Source: Rubrivivax sp. SCN 71-131
Lineage (GTDB): Bacteria > Pseudomonadota > Gammaproteobacteria > Burkholderiales > Burkholderiaceae_C
Length of the DNA stretch: 64,000 bases
Direction: 5' to 3'
Assembly (NCBI GenBank): GCA_001724995.1
Contig: MEFD01000031.1
Span: 17,802-81,801 of the forward strand
Shown here: positions 43,633-52,041 of the stretch, one piece after another
How the letters are laid out: each line of letters opens with the position of its first letter
Position numbering within the stretch: the stretch's first letter is position 1
The notes under the pieces: generated by a model
The model's input: the letters and a program-made list of their open reading frames with translations, nothing else
Told to the model about the DNA's origin: nothing
Database searches by the model: none
Made by a program: the position numbers and the translations under genes

Positions 43633-45234
43633 ATGAAAGTGCAAGTCAGAGTCAACGAGCGCGGCGCCCTGCGCAACGGGCGTTTCGCCTTCACGAACAA
43701 GCTCACACTGGTCTCGGAGCTGCTGCAGAACGCACGCCGCGCCGGCGCGACGCAGGTGACCATCGTCCATGACGCGACTGCCAGGCGCCTGACCGTCATC
43801 GATGACGGTTGCGGCATCGAGGACTTCCAGCGGCTGTTGACCTTCAACGAGAGCGGCTGGGACGAAGACACCATACGTACCGAGCACGCCTTCGGGCTCG
43901 GCTTCTCGAAGTGCCTGTACGCCGCCAGTCGCGTCACGGTGACCTCGCGCGGGCAGCGCCTGGCCTTCCAGTGCGACGATGCCTTGGACCAGGCCGAACT
44001 CGACGTCGGGCCCGCGCCCGATGCCGACCCGGGCCTCACCACGGTGGAGCTCGAAGGCGTCGACCTGCCGCAACTCGACCAGTTGATCGACCGCATCACG
44101 CGCGGGTTTCCGCTTCCCGTGGTCTACAACGGGGTGTCGCAGGCCCGGCAGCACAGCCTGGCGGCGATGCCATTCACGGCCACCGACATCGGGCAGGTGC
44201 ATCTCTGGGGCACCGAAGGCGGCGAACCGGCAACGGCAAGCGCGATGTACCTCCAGGGGCTGCTGATCGGCAGTCCGGATCGGCATCTCCACTGGGAGCA
44301 TCAGAAGGTCGACGTGATCCACCTGGATTCCGCGCTTTTCATGGCCCGCATGCCGGACCGCACCGAACTGATCGATGCGGAGGAACAGGGCAAGCGCATC
44401 GACGGCGCGGTCAGGCAACTGTGGCGGACGGTCCTCGAGGGCATGAAGCAAAAGCTGCCGCCGGCCGAGTTCGTCGAACGCTACTACGCGGTCGCCCGGC
44501 GGCAGAACCTGCTGGAGGTCTTCGACGACGTCCCGGTGGTGCCGCGCCAGGCCTGTTCCGTGGTGATCGACTACCCGACCACGGCAGACGAGCAGGAGCG
44601 CTACCTGCAGAGCCCGGAAAGCCATGTGACGCGCGAGGAAGTCGAGAACGGAACGATCCGGCTGGCCGCATTCAGCCCGTACCAGAAGGACGAATCCCAC
44701 GCGACGCTGATGTGCGCGCGGGCGGCCGGGCTGACGCTGGTGCACACCTACCTGCTCGGCTTCGAGCACTGGGTGACGCGCGAGCTGCGTGATCTCGATG
44801 TCGAGGACATCGAAGTCGTCGCCGTCGGGGCTGGTGCCGAGGAGCGTTTCGACGGCATCTTCATCTGCGAGTTGGTCCGGCTGTGCGACCGCTTCGAGAT
44901 CCGGCACGGCAGCGATGTCGTGACGATCAGCGACGACGCGCTGTTCCACGACGAAGTGATCCTCTGCCCTGCTGGTTGTCGAGGCGGCGCCGTCGTCAAG
45001 CAGGTCTCGGCCTACACCGGCGAGTACGACCATTTCGACGACACAGCCTGCGACGAAGACATGCGTCGGCTGGATCGACTGGTGCGCACCCTGCGCTGCC
45101 CGGATCCCGCCAGCATGCTGCGCTGCCTGCTGCAGGACCTGCCGCTCAACGACTACGCGGCCCTGGTCGGACGGACCTTCCGCGTTGCACTCGGAACGTC
45201 AGCCGATGAAGCCTCGGTCGACCTGGTCTCATGA
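43633..45234 (+). CDS. GHKL (Hsp90-like) ATPase domain protein
   Basis: A 533-residue protein with an N-terminal Hsp90/MutL-type ATP-binding fold: N-box 'ELLQNARRAGAT' (Glu29, Asn33), G1 box 'VIDDGCGIEDF' (about residues 54-64), and a glycine lid region 'EHAFGLGFSKCLYAASRVTV'. The remaining 380 residues do not match Hsp90, MutL or a kinase that I can recognise. AAGGAGAGA lies just before the ATG. GHKL proteins of this kind are found on ICEs and plasmids next to DUF932 and primase genes, as here; a role in DNA transactions or defence is a guess. Confidence 0.8.
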   Translation: MKVQVRVNERGALRNGRFAFTNKLTLVSELLQNARRAGATQVTIVHDATARRLTVIDDGCGIEDFQRLLTFNESGWDEDTIRTEHAFGLGFSKCLYAASRVTVTSRGQRLAFQCDDALDQAELDVGPAPDADPGLTTVELEGVDLPQLDQLIDRITRGFPLPVVYNGVSQARQHSLAAMPFTATDIGQVHLWGTEGGEPATASAMYLQGLLIGSPDRHLHWEHQKVDVIHLDSALFMARMPDRTELIDAEEQGKRIDGAVRQLWRTVLEGMKQKLPPAEFVERYYAVARRQNLLEVFDDVPVVPRQACSVVIDYPTTADEQERYLQSPESHVTREEVENGTIRLAAFSPYQKDESHATLMCARAAGLTLVHTYLLGFEHWVTRELRDLDVEDIEVVAVGAGAEERFDGIFICELVRLCDRFEIRHGSDVVTISDDALFHDEVILCPAGCRGGAVVKQVSAYTGEYDHFDDTACDEDMRRLDRLVRTLRCPDPASMLRCLLQDLPLNDYAALVGRTFRVALGTSADEASVDLVS

Positions 45235-45249
45235 CCTGATCGACTTCAC

Positions 45250-45277
45250 GAAAGAACTGCCCCCGGGTGGTTCTTTC
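45250..45277 (+). terminator. Hairpin after the GHKL ATPase gene
   Basis: GAAAGAAC / GTTCTTTC, eight perfect pairs around a GC-rich 12-base loop, 16 bases after the stop codon. A third copy of GAAAGAAC follows at 45304-45311. It is a likely transcription end or processing site. Confidence 0.5.
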
Positions 45278-45311
45278 CAGAGCGAGGCCCCAGGCCCGCT
45301 CCGGAAAGAAC

Positions 45312-45340
45312 GGTTTCCCCACAGGTAGCTGACGCACCTG
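45312..45340 (+). other. GGTTTCCC + hairpin element, copy 2
   Basis: GGTTTCCCC followed by the stem CAGGT / ACCTG whose loop starts AGCTGACGC, giving GGTAGCTG as in copy 1 (41564-41595). It lies in the 421-base gap between the ATPase and nrdJ genes; the rest of that gap holds the preceding hairpin, a small GGGCG-ATA-CGCCC hairpin at 45461-45473, and no gene. Confidence 0.45.
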
Positions 45341-45655
45341 GCGCCCTCGGCGCGAAGTCAGCCCAAGCATCCCCGCTGCCGCCCCTTCAAGGGTCGGCAA
45401 CACGAAGCCTTCCGGTCCACGAGCGCCATTCGAGAAAGCTCGCGCGCAAGTGACCGCATCGGGCGATACGCCCGTCTTCCATGCACCAGGCGAATCACCG
45501 TCGCGACCTCAGCGTCGCGCCGGCATCCGCACTTGGCGCCCTCCCCGCCCACACAGCGCATTCGAGCCCGTCCTGCTGCATCGCCGCGTGCGATGCCGCC
45601 CCGGACAGGCCTTGCCACGTGGGTATCCATCCGACCCGTTACTCAGGAGTTCGTC

Positions 45656-48166
45656 ATGAAACTCAACGACCTTCCCAAGATCGCTGCGGCGCTCGCGCCG
45701 CAAGCCATCTCGACCGATGTCCTGCTCGAGAAGTACGCCAAAGGCACCGAGTCCTCGGCCGAAGACATCCACCACCGCGTCAGCATCGCGCTGGCCGCGG
45801 TCGAACAGCCGGCCGACCAGGCCAGCTGGCAGGCGCGGTTCCTGACCGCGCTGGCCCGGGGCTTCATCCCCGCCGGGCGCATCAACTCGGCCGGTGGCAC
45901 CGACATCCGGGCCACACTGATCAACTGCTTCGTGCAGCCGGTCGGCGACAGCGTCTCCGAAGACGTGGCCGGCAAGCCCAGCATCTACAAGGCGCTGGCT
46001 CAGGCCGCAGAGACCATGCGTCGCGGTGGCGGCGTCGGCTACGACTTCAGTCGCATCCGCCCACGCGGTGCGATGGTCAAGGGCACGCACTCGAACGCCT
46101 CCGGGCCGGTGAGCTACATGCGTGTCTTCGACCGCTCCTGCGAGACGGTCGAGTCGGCGGGCGCGCGCCGCGGTGCCCAGATGGGCATCCTGCGCTGCGA
46201 CCACCCCGACCTCGACGAGTTCATTCACGCCAAGGACGACAACGGCCTGGCGAACTTCAACATCTCGGTCGGCGTCACGGATGCGTTCATGCAGGCCGTC
46301 GAAGACGACGCCGAATTCGAACTGGTGCACCCGGCACAACCGGGTGCTGCCCTGATCGAGCAAGGCGCCCACCAGCGCCCGTCCGACGGACCGTGGGTCT
46401 ACCGCACCGTCCGCGCCCGCGCGCTGATGAACGAGATCGTGCTCGCGACCTACGACCATGCCGACCCGGGCGTGGTGTTCCTGGACCGGATGAACCAGGA
46501 GAACAACCTCTGGTACGTCGAGGTGATCGAGGCGACGAACCCGTGCAGCGAGCAATCGCTGCCCGACTACGGTTGCTGCTGCCTCGGCTCCATCGACCTC
46601 ACGAGGTTCGTCGAGCGGGCCTTCGATTCCGATGCCGGCTTCGACTGGACGGGATTCAAGGACGTGGTCCGCATCGCGGTGCGCATGCTGGATAACGTGC
46701 TCGACGTGACCTGGTGGCCGCTGCCTGAGCAGCGCCGCGAAGCCATGGCCAAGCGCCGCATCGGCCTGGGTTTCCTGGGACTGGGCAGCGCGCTGGTGAT
46801 GCTCGGCATCCGCTACGACTCCGAACAGGGGTTGGCCTTCGGTGCCCGGATCGCACAGGCGATGCGCGACGAGGCGTACCGCGCTTCGGTCGATCTGGCC
46901 GTCGAGAAGGGGGCGTTTCCGGCGCTCGATGCGGAGCGCTACCTGCAGAGCGGGTTCGCCAGGCGCCTGCCTGACGACATCCGCGGCGCGGTGGCCGAAC
47001 GCGGCATGCGCAACAGCCATCTGCTGTCGATCGCGCCCACCGGCACGATCGCACTGGCCTTCGCAGACAACGCGTCGAACGGCATCGAGCCGGCGTTCGC
47101 ATGGAACTACACGCGCAGGAAGCGCATGCCCGACGGCTCGACCCGGGAATACGCGGTCGAGGACCACGCCTACCGGCTGTTCCGGGAGCGTGGGGGTGAC
47201 ACAGAGCGCCTGCCTGAAGCGTTCGTGTCCGCCCTGGACATGACAGCCGAACAGCACCTGCAGATGCTGGTGGCGGTGCAGCCGTTCATCGACTCGTCGA
47301 TCTCCAAGACCGTGAACGTGCCCGCCGACTATCCGTTCGAATCGTTCAGGGGCCTGTACATGCAGGCTTGGAAGGCCGGGCTCAAGGGACTGGCGACCTA
47401 CCGGCCGAACGCGGTCACGGGTGCGGTGCTGTCGGTCGGCGCTCCGGCAGCAGTCGATGCCGCGGCCGACGACGATCCGCTGTGCAGGCAGTTCGCCAGC
47501 CGCCCGGCGGGCGAACTCGAAGGCCTGACCTCCAAGGTCGAGTTCTGGACCGTGGAAGGCAAGAAGTCGGTCTACCTGACCGTCAACTTCGTGCGGGTGT
47601 CCGGCATCGTGGGCGGCCAACCGGTCGTGATCGAGCGGCCGGTCGAGTTCTTCGTGCCGGCGGGTCAGCGTGACGAGGGCCAGCAATGGATCTCGTCGAA
47701 CATGCGACTGCTGTCGATGGTCGCGCGATCCGGTGCTTCGATCTCCAAGGCACTGGCCAACATGTGCGAAGTGGTCTGGGACAAGGGCCCCGTGCGTTGC
47801 GGCTTCGTGACCAGGGAGGACGGGGCGCAAGCGCCGCGCTTCCATGACTCCGAGGTCGCAGCCATTGGACATGCGCTGCAGCAGATCCTCGCGCGACGCG
47901 GTTTCCTGGACAGCCTTGGCAACCAGGTGCCGGTTGCCGCGCTGGCGCATCGGTTGGCGGCGCGGGATCAATCCTCGACGGAAGCAACAGTTCCGGGCAG
48001 GTTGGCAGACGCTACTGCGCAGGCCGGGGTCGAGAACTCGAATCTGGCGAACGTCGCGAATCTGAGCAGCGGCAAGAAGTGCCCCGAGTGCGGCGCGCAC
48101 GCGTTGCACAAGGTCGACGGCTGCCAGCGATGCGCGAACTGCCACCACATCGGCAGCTGCGGCTGA
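45656..48166 (+). CDS. nrdJ: Adenosylcobalamin-dependent (class II) ribonucleotide reductase
   Basis: An 836-residue class II reductase that makes deoxynucleotides using a B12 radical, with or without oxygen. Catalytic segments are present: 'LINCFVQPVGDSVSEDV' (active-site Cys), 'ETMRRGGGVGYDFSRIRPRG', 'EATNPCSEQSLPDYGCCCLGS' (Asn-Cys-Glu), and 'RNSHLLSIAPTGTIALAF'. The C-terminus has a zinc ribbon with four Cys ('KCPECGAHALHKVDGCQRCANCHHIGSCG'). CAGGAG precedes the ATG. Carriage on an ICE could supply dNTPs for transfer replication or serve anaerobic growth; B12 genes are not nearby. Confidence 0.95.
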   Translation: MKLNDLPKIAAALAPQAISTDVLLEKYAKGTESSAEDIHHRVSIALAAVEQPADQASWQARFLTALARGFIPAGRINSAGGTDIRATLINCFVQPVGDSVSEDVAGKPSIYKALAQAAETMRRGGGVGYDFSRIRPRGAMVKGTHSNASGPVSYMRVFDRSCETVESAGARRGAQMGILRCDHPDLDEFIHAKDDNGLANFNISVGVTDAFMQAVEDDAEFELVHPAQPGAALIEQGAHQRPSDGPWVYRTVRARALMNEIVLATYDHADPGVVFLDRMNQENNLWYVEVIEATNPCSEQSLPDYGCCCLGSIDLTRFVERAFDSDAGFDWTGFKDVVRIAVRMLDNVLDVTWWPLPEQRREAMAKRRIGLGFLGLGSALVMLGIRYDSEQGLAFGARIAQAMRDEAYRASVDLAVEKGAFPALDAERYLQSGFARRLPDDIRGAVAERGMRNSHLLSIAPTGTIALAFADNASNGIEPAFAWNYTRRKRMPDGSTREYAVEDHAYRLFRERGGDTERLPEAFVSALDMTAEQHLQMLVAVQPFIDSSISKTVNVPADYPFESFRGLYMQAWKAGLKGLATYRPNAVTGAVLSVGAPAAVDAAADDDPLCRQFASRPAGELEGLTSKVEFWTVEGKKSVYLTVNFVRVSGIVGGQPVVIERPVEFFVPAGQRDEGQQWISSNMRLLSMVARSGASISKALANMCEVVWDKGPVRCGFVTREDGAQAPRFHDSEVAAIGHALQQILARRGFLDSLGNQVPVAALAHRLAARDQSSTEATVPGRLADATAQAGVENSNLANVANLSSGKKCPECGAHALHKVDGCQRCANCHHIGSCG

Positions 48167-48202
48167 CACCCATGCGGCATCCATGCGGGCTGCAGCAGCA
48201 CG

Positions 48203-48230
48203 GGCCCGGCGACGACACCGTCGCCGGGCC
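48203..48230 (+). promoter_or_regulatory. 12-bp perfect hairpin between nrdJ and the primase gene
   Basis: GGCCCGGCGACG / CGTCGCCGGGCC with a four-base ACAC loop, 36 bases after the nrdJ stop and 48 bases before the next ATG. It is the strongest of the leader hairpins and may act as terminator or attenuator. Confidence 0.6.
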
Positions 48231-48278
48231 TGTGGCAGCACCGCAGCGGTGTGACATCAACATCGAAGCGAGTACATC

Positions 48279-49316
48279 ATGAACGATGATTTCGAATCGC
48301 GCGTCAGGGACCTCAAGGCCCGCGCGCATGGTCACTGGACCCCATTGCTCGGGGCGCTGGGCGTCGACGAGCGCATCCTCAACGGCAGGAACCAGCCCTG
48401 CCCGCTGTGTGGCGGCACCGACCGCTTCCAGTACACCGACAAGTTCGGCGAAGGCAACTACCACTGCCGCTCTTGCGGTGCCGGTGGCGGCCTGAAGCTG
48501 GCTCAAGGCGCGCTGGGGCTGAAGTTCGGCGAACTGCTCGCCCGCCTGGAAAGGCAGCTGGGCGCCGTGCGCGCCACGACGGCGCAGTTGCCCGGCGGCC
48601 CGTCGCCGGAGAAGATGAAGCGTCTGTGCCAGCACATCTGGCACGAAGCCAGGCCCGTCACACAGGGCGACGAGGTGGACCGCTACCTGCGCAACCGCGG
48701 GCTGCAGTTGTCCGCCTACCCGCGCACGCTGCGCTTCCATCCGGCACTGGGCTATTTCGAGAAGCCGGCCGGGCAGCAGCGGTCGAAGAAGATCGCCGAG
48801 TACCCGGCGATGCTGGCCGTTGTGCAGGGCAGCGACGGACATGCCGTCACCCTGCACCGAACCTACCTGCGGGACGGTCGCAAGGCGCTGGGCACGCAAT
48901 CCCGTAAGGTGCTGTCGTCCGGCATCAACGGCGCGGCCGTCAGGCTGTTCGAGGCAGGCGACGAACTTGCCGTGGCCGAAGGCATCGAGACGGCGCTGGC
49001 AGTGCACCTGAGCACCGGCAAGCCGGTCTGGGCCGCGCTGAGCTGCGGGAACCTGGAGAAGCTCTGGATCCCGGACCCCGTCGCCCGCGTCTGCATCTAC
49101 GCGGACAACGACGCCAACGCCGAATTCGACGGCCAGGCCTCGGCCTATGCCCTGGCGCACCGCCTGAAACGCGACGCCAGGAAGCTAGGGGGCGCCAATC
49201 CGGCTCAACCGGATCGCCCGACCCGCGAGGTCCAGGTGTTCGTCCCCAGACAGGACGGCACCGACTGGGCCGACATCTGGCTCGCCCGCCTCGCCACCTC
49301 GAGGCGAGCGGCATAG
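48279..49316 (+). CDS. Zinc-finger/Toprim primase-like protein (DUF7146)
   Basis: A 345-residue primase-like protein. The N-terminal zinc ribbon has Cys41, Cys44, Cys63 and Cys66 ('CPLCGGTDRFQYTDKFGEGNYHCRSC'), as in phage P4-type primases. The C-terminal half is a Toprim domain with the acidic 'ELAVAEGIETALAV' and 'VCIYADNDAN'. There is no helicase domain. It probably primes lagging-strand synthesis on the element after single-strand transfer or during its replication. Ends before a strong hairpin. Confidence 0.85.
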   Translation: MNDDFESRVRDLKARAHGHWTPLLGALGVDERILNGRNQPCPLCGGTDRFQYTDKFGEGNYHCRSCGAGGGLKLAQGALGLKFGELLARLERQLGAVRATTAQLPGGPSPEKMKRLCQHIWHEARPVTQGDEVDRYLRNRGLQLSAYPRTLRFHPALGYFEKPAGQQRSKKIAEYPAMLAVVQGSDGHAVTLHRTYLRDGRKALGTQSRKVLSSGINGAAVRLFEAGDELAVAEGIETALAVHLSTGKPVWAALSCGNLEKLWIPDPVARVCIYADNDANAEFDGQASAYALAHRLKRDARKLGGANPAQPDRPTREVQVFVPRQDGTDWADIWLARLATSRRAA

Positions 49317-49325
49317 CCATTTCCA

Positions 49326-49369
49326 GGGCGGCGTGGGGTTCCTGTCGTAGCAGACAGCCCACGCCGCCC
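49326..49369 (+). terminator. Long hairpin after the primase gene, includes element copy 3
   Basis: A perfect 12-base outer stem GGGCGGCGTGGG / CCCACGCCGCCC encloses an inner stem CTGTC / GACAG with loop GTAGCA. It starts ten bases after the stop codon. The inner part (GGGTTCC then hairpin with GTAGC, 49336-49357) resembles the two elements at 41564 and 45312. Confidence 0.6.
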
Positions 49370-49547
49370 CTCTTCAGTGGGCCCGCCCCGGCGGACCCAG
49401 CGACGAGGGTTCCCGATTTCCCGACTGGCAGCTGCCGCGCCAGGCCGCACACGCGGCGCAAGCAGCACACGAATCCCGACGGCGACCCTGGCGTCACCGT
49501 ACATCCCGGCCCGGCCTGTCCTTGCGGACGTCCCGGACCACCACCCC

Positions 49548-49566
49548 GCGGGGACGCAGCCCCCGC
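49548..49566 (+). promoter_or_regulatory. Leader hairpin before the DUF932 gene
   Basis: GCGGGG / CCCCGC stem with a seven-base loop, 41 bases before the ATG at 49607. The surrounding 290-base gap is very GC-rich and has no gene. Confidence 0.45.
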
Positions 49567-49606
49567 AGGGGCGATGGCGTCACCGCTTTTCATCTGGAGC
49601 ATTTCC

Positions 49607-50671
49607 ATGAAGAACGGACGTTCCCTGGTTGCCCTGGCAACCGAACTCGAGCGCCAACTGGCCAGCAAGCGCGACATGATCGTGCCGACCGGCCTGATGC
49701 ACCACGAGACCGCCGCCGACGGCAGCACCCGCATCCGCGTCGAGACGCCGGATGGCATGAAGACGTATCCCACGACGGAGCTCTTCCGCCGCCAGGTGGC
49801 CGACAAGCTGAAGATCCCGTTCGCCTACTTCGAGCGCATGCGCAACGAGCAGGCGCCGCTGCTCGACCGCAATGTCGATACCTGGCTGCACCACGAGCCG
49901 GAACTGCGCATGGTGCGCACCCTGGACGGCCAGGCGCGCGCCTTCCTGTCGGAGCGCTACCGCCGGCTCGACAACTACGACCTGTGCGAGCACGTGCTGC
50001 CGATGCTGCAGCGCCTGCCCGACGCCAGGTTCGAATCCACCGAACTCACGCCGACGCGCCTGTACCTCAAGGTGGTCACGCCACGTGTGCAGATCGAGAT
50101 CCAGCCCGGCGACATCGTCCAGGCCGGCGTGGTGATCAGCAACTCCGAGGTGGGCCAGGGCACGCTCTCGGTCCAGCCGCTGGTCTACCGCCTGATCTGC
50201 CGCAACGGCCTGATCGCGGCCGACCGCGCGATGCGCAAGACGCACGTGGGCCGCATGAGCGACGCGTCCTCCGACGAAGTCACGGTGTTCAGGGACGACA
50301 CGCTGCAGGCCGAGGACAAGGCCTTCTTCCTGAAGGTCCGCGACGTGGTCGAGGCCGCCGTGTCGGAAGCGACCTTCCAGCAGATCGCCGAGAAGATGCG
50401 CCGCACGATGGGCATCCGCCTGAAGGGCGACCCGGTGCGGACCATCGAGGTCGTCGGGACCCGCTACCTCCTCAACGAGGGCGAGCGGTCCGGTCTGCTG
50501 CGCCACCTGATCGAAGGCGGCGACCTGTCGGCCTACGGCCTGGTCAATGCCGTGACGCACTTCGCCCAGGACGTGGACGACTACGACCGCGCCACCGAGT
50601 TCGAGGCGCTGGGCGGCAGGCTGCTCGAGCAATCGAAGGCCGAATGGGACACGCTCGCGGAAGCGGCGTGA
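49607..50671 (+). CDS. DUF932-domain protein
   Basis: A 354-residue DUF932 protein, a family frequent on phages, plasmids and ICEs with no settled function (phage/plasmid-like protein). Recognisable parts are 'YPTTELFRRQVADKLKIPFAYFERM', 'RAFLSERYRRLDNYDLCEHVLPML', 'QAGVVISNSEVGQGTLSVQPLVYRLICRNGLIA' and the C-terminal 'YGLVNAVTHFAQDVDDYDRATEFEALGGRLLE'. It is full length. A strong terminator follows. Confidence 0.88.
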   Translation: MKNGRSLVALATELERQLASKRDMIVPTGLMHHETAADGSTRIRVETPDGMKTYPTTELFRRQVADKLKIPFAYFERMRNEQAPLLDRNVDTWLHHEPELRMVRTLDGQARAFLSERYRRLDNYDLCEHVLPMLQRLPDARFESTELTPTRLYLKVVTPRVQIEIQPGDIVQAGVVISNSEVGQGTLSVQPLVYRLICRNGLIAADRAMRKTHVGRMSDASSDEVTVFRDDTLQAEDKAFFLKVRDVVEAAVSEATFQQIAEKMRRTMGIRLKGDPVRTIEVVGTRYLLNEGERSGLLRHLIEGGDLSAYGLVNAVTHFAQDVDDYDRATEFEALGGRLLEQSKAEWDTLAEAA

Positions 50672-50723
50672 ATCCCGGATGCGCCGGTCCTGCGTGACCG
50701 GCGCACCGAAGTCAGAACCTCGC

Positions 50724-50755
50724 GGGACACCAGCCCATCAAAGGGTTGGTGTCCC
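50724..50755 (+). terminator. Terminator hairpin after the DUF932 gene
   Basis: GGGACACCAGCCC / GGGTTGGTGTCCC, 13 pairs in RNA counting one G-U, with a six-base loop ATCAAA. The sequence after it, GTATCTTTACATT, is the first AT-rich stretch. This separates the backbone genes from the regulatory genes that follow. Confidence 0.7.
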
Positions 50756-50937
50756 GTATCTTTACATTATTCGTTAACAAGTGATCATGCGACGCCTCAA
50801 GTATTTGGACGCTTCTTGTCGTTACATTGTTGATACAAGACACTCGCCGGCAGTCGGTTTCGGGTTCGTGCAGCCATGCTTGCCGTACACTCGCCGACGG
50901 TTTCCCGACCTCCAGGACCAGCAGAAGAGTCCAACAC

Positions 50938-51783
50938 ATGGATCAAGATTCCGGTTCCGGCGAGCCCAGACTGCCCATCTCGAAGGCGATCCTGGCTGTT
51001 CTCGACAGGCATGCGGTTCCCGAGAGGCAGCGGCTGGCGACGCTCCAGGCCGCCGTTGAGATGTCCTACCAACAGGTGCGCCGGCGGATGACGGGTGAGA
51101 GCCCGTGGAACGTCGACGAGATCAAGCGGCTCGCCTCGCACTTCGGCGAACCGCTGTTCGGGCTGTTGGCAACACTCGTCGACGACGTGGGCCACCAGGC
51201 GACGCTGCATCTCGGCGGTGTCGCGCTCCCCTGCTCGATTTGGCTCGGCCAGGTCGCGCCACCCAAGACACGCATCGGCCCGCTCGTCGCCGTCGCTGGC
51301 GAGTCGGCCGACCACTGGAATGTCGTGACGCTCGCAGAGGCCGGCGAGCGCCAGGCCCACGAGATCAAGCGTCTCATCTTCGAGGCGGCGCCCCCCAGGC
51401 GCGTAGCCATCGTCGACGACGACGACGACTTGGCTGCCAGCATCGTCCAGTTCCTGCGTGAGAAGGGGCTCGACGCCATCTCGTACCGGACGGGCGAGCA
51501 CCTCCTGGCGGCCCTGGAGACCTCGCGTTTCGACGGCTTCATCCTCGACTGGATGCTGGGTGAGGGCAACATCAGGGACCTGCTGCCCGCGGTGCGGACC
51601 AGAAGTCCGGGTGCGCCCATCATCATCCTGACCGGCCAGATCAAGGCGGGAGGCGCCCAGGAAGACGAGCTGGAATCGACGCTCGCCGCCTACCGTGCGC
51701 AGCTCTACGAGAAGCCGACCCGCATGCTGAGCCTCTTCACCGCGCTCGACCTCGGTTTCGAACCCGCCCCGCGCGCTGGCTGA
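50938..51783 (+). CDS. BetR-like helix-turn-helix / receiver-domain regulator
   Basis: A 281-residue protein. The N-terminal about 70 residues ('AVPERQRLATLQAAVEMSYQQVRRRMTGESPWNVDEIKRLASHFGEP') look like a BetR/HTH DNA-binding domain. Residues about 155-270 form a response-regulator receiver: acidic pair 'VAIVDDDDDL', phospho-acceptor Asp in 'GFILDWMLGEGN' (about residue 204), 'IIILTGQIK' (Thr) and a Lys in 'YEKPTRM'. No histidine kinase is adjacent. The AT-rich 180 bases upstream hold an imperfect inverted repeat CTTGT...ACAAG (50815-50839), a possible self-operator. Confidence 0.78.
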   Translation: MDQDSGSGEPRLPISKAILAVLDRHAVPERQRLATLQAAVEMSYQQVRRRMTGESPWNVDEIKRLASHFGEPLFGLLATLVDDVGHQATLHLGGVALPCSIWLGQVAPPKTRIGPLVAVAGESADHWNVVTLAEAGERQAHEIKRLIFEAAPPRRVAIVDDDDDLAASIVQFLREKGLDAISYRTGEHLLAALETSRFDGFILDWMLGEGNIRDLLPAVRTRSPGAPIIILTGQIKAGGAQEDELESTLAAYRAQLYEKPTRMLSLFTALDLGFEPAPRAG

Positions 51784-51890
51784 GGCGGTCCGCGCAACCC
51801 GACCTCGCCCGACCACGCCGGGCAGCTCTGTCGTGCCCGGCCGCTTGCTCGCTTCCAATGCCGCGAAGGCTTCGTTCCTTGATCTAGTTT

Positions 51891-51918
51891 TTGACAGTGT
51901 GTAAGCTAATCATTGACA
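51891..51918 (+). promoter_or_regulatory. Repeated TTGACA boxes upstream of the flhD-like gene
   Basis: TTGACA occurs at 51891-51896 and again at 51913-51918, 22 bases (two helical turns) apart, in an AT-rich patch. Either could be a -35 box, or both could be half-sites of an activator. The transcript leader to the ATG at 52042 would be about 100 bases. Confidence 0.4.
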
Positions 51919-52041
51919 TTTTACGGTCCACATGATTACGCTTCTCGTCAAGTCGGCAACGTGCAGCGAACGCCGGCCTGACGCGGTGGCCATCCCGCTC
52001 CCGCGTCGACCCGCCAGTCGGCAGACCGGGAGTGAGCAACC

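Noticed and set aside
41564..49566. CRISPR array formed by the repeated hairpin elements
   Set aside because: The units are few, kilobases apart, not identical, and no cas genes are near. No CRISPR array is seen anywhere in the window.
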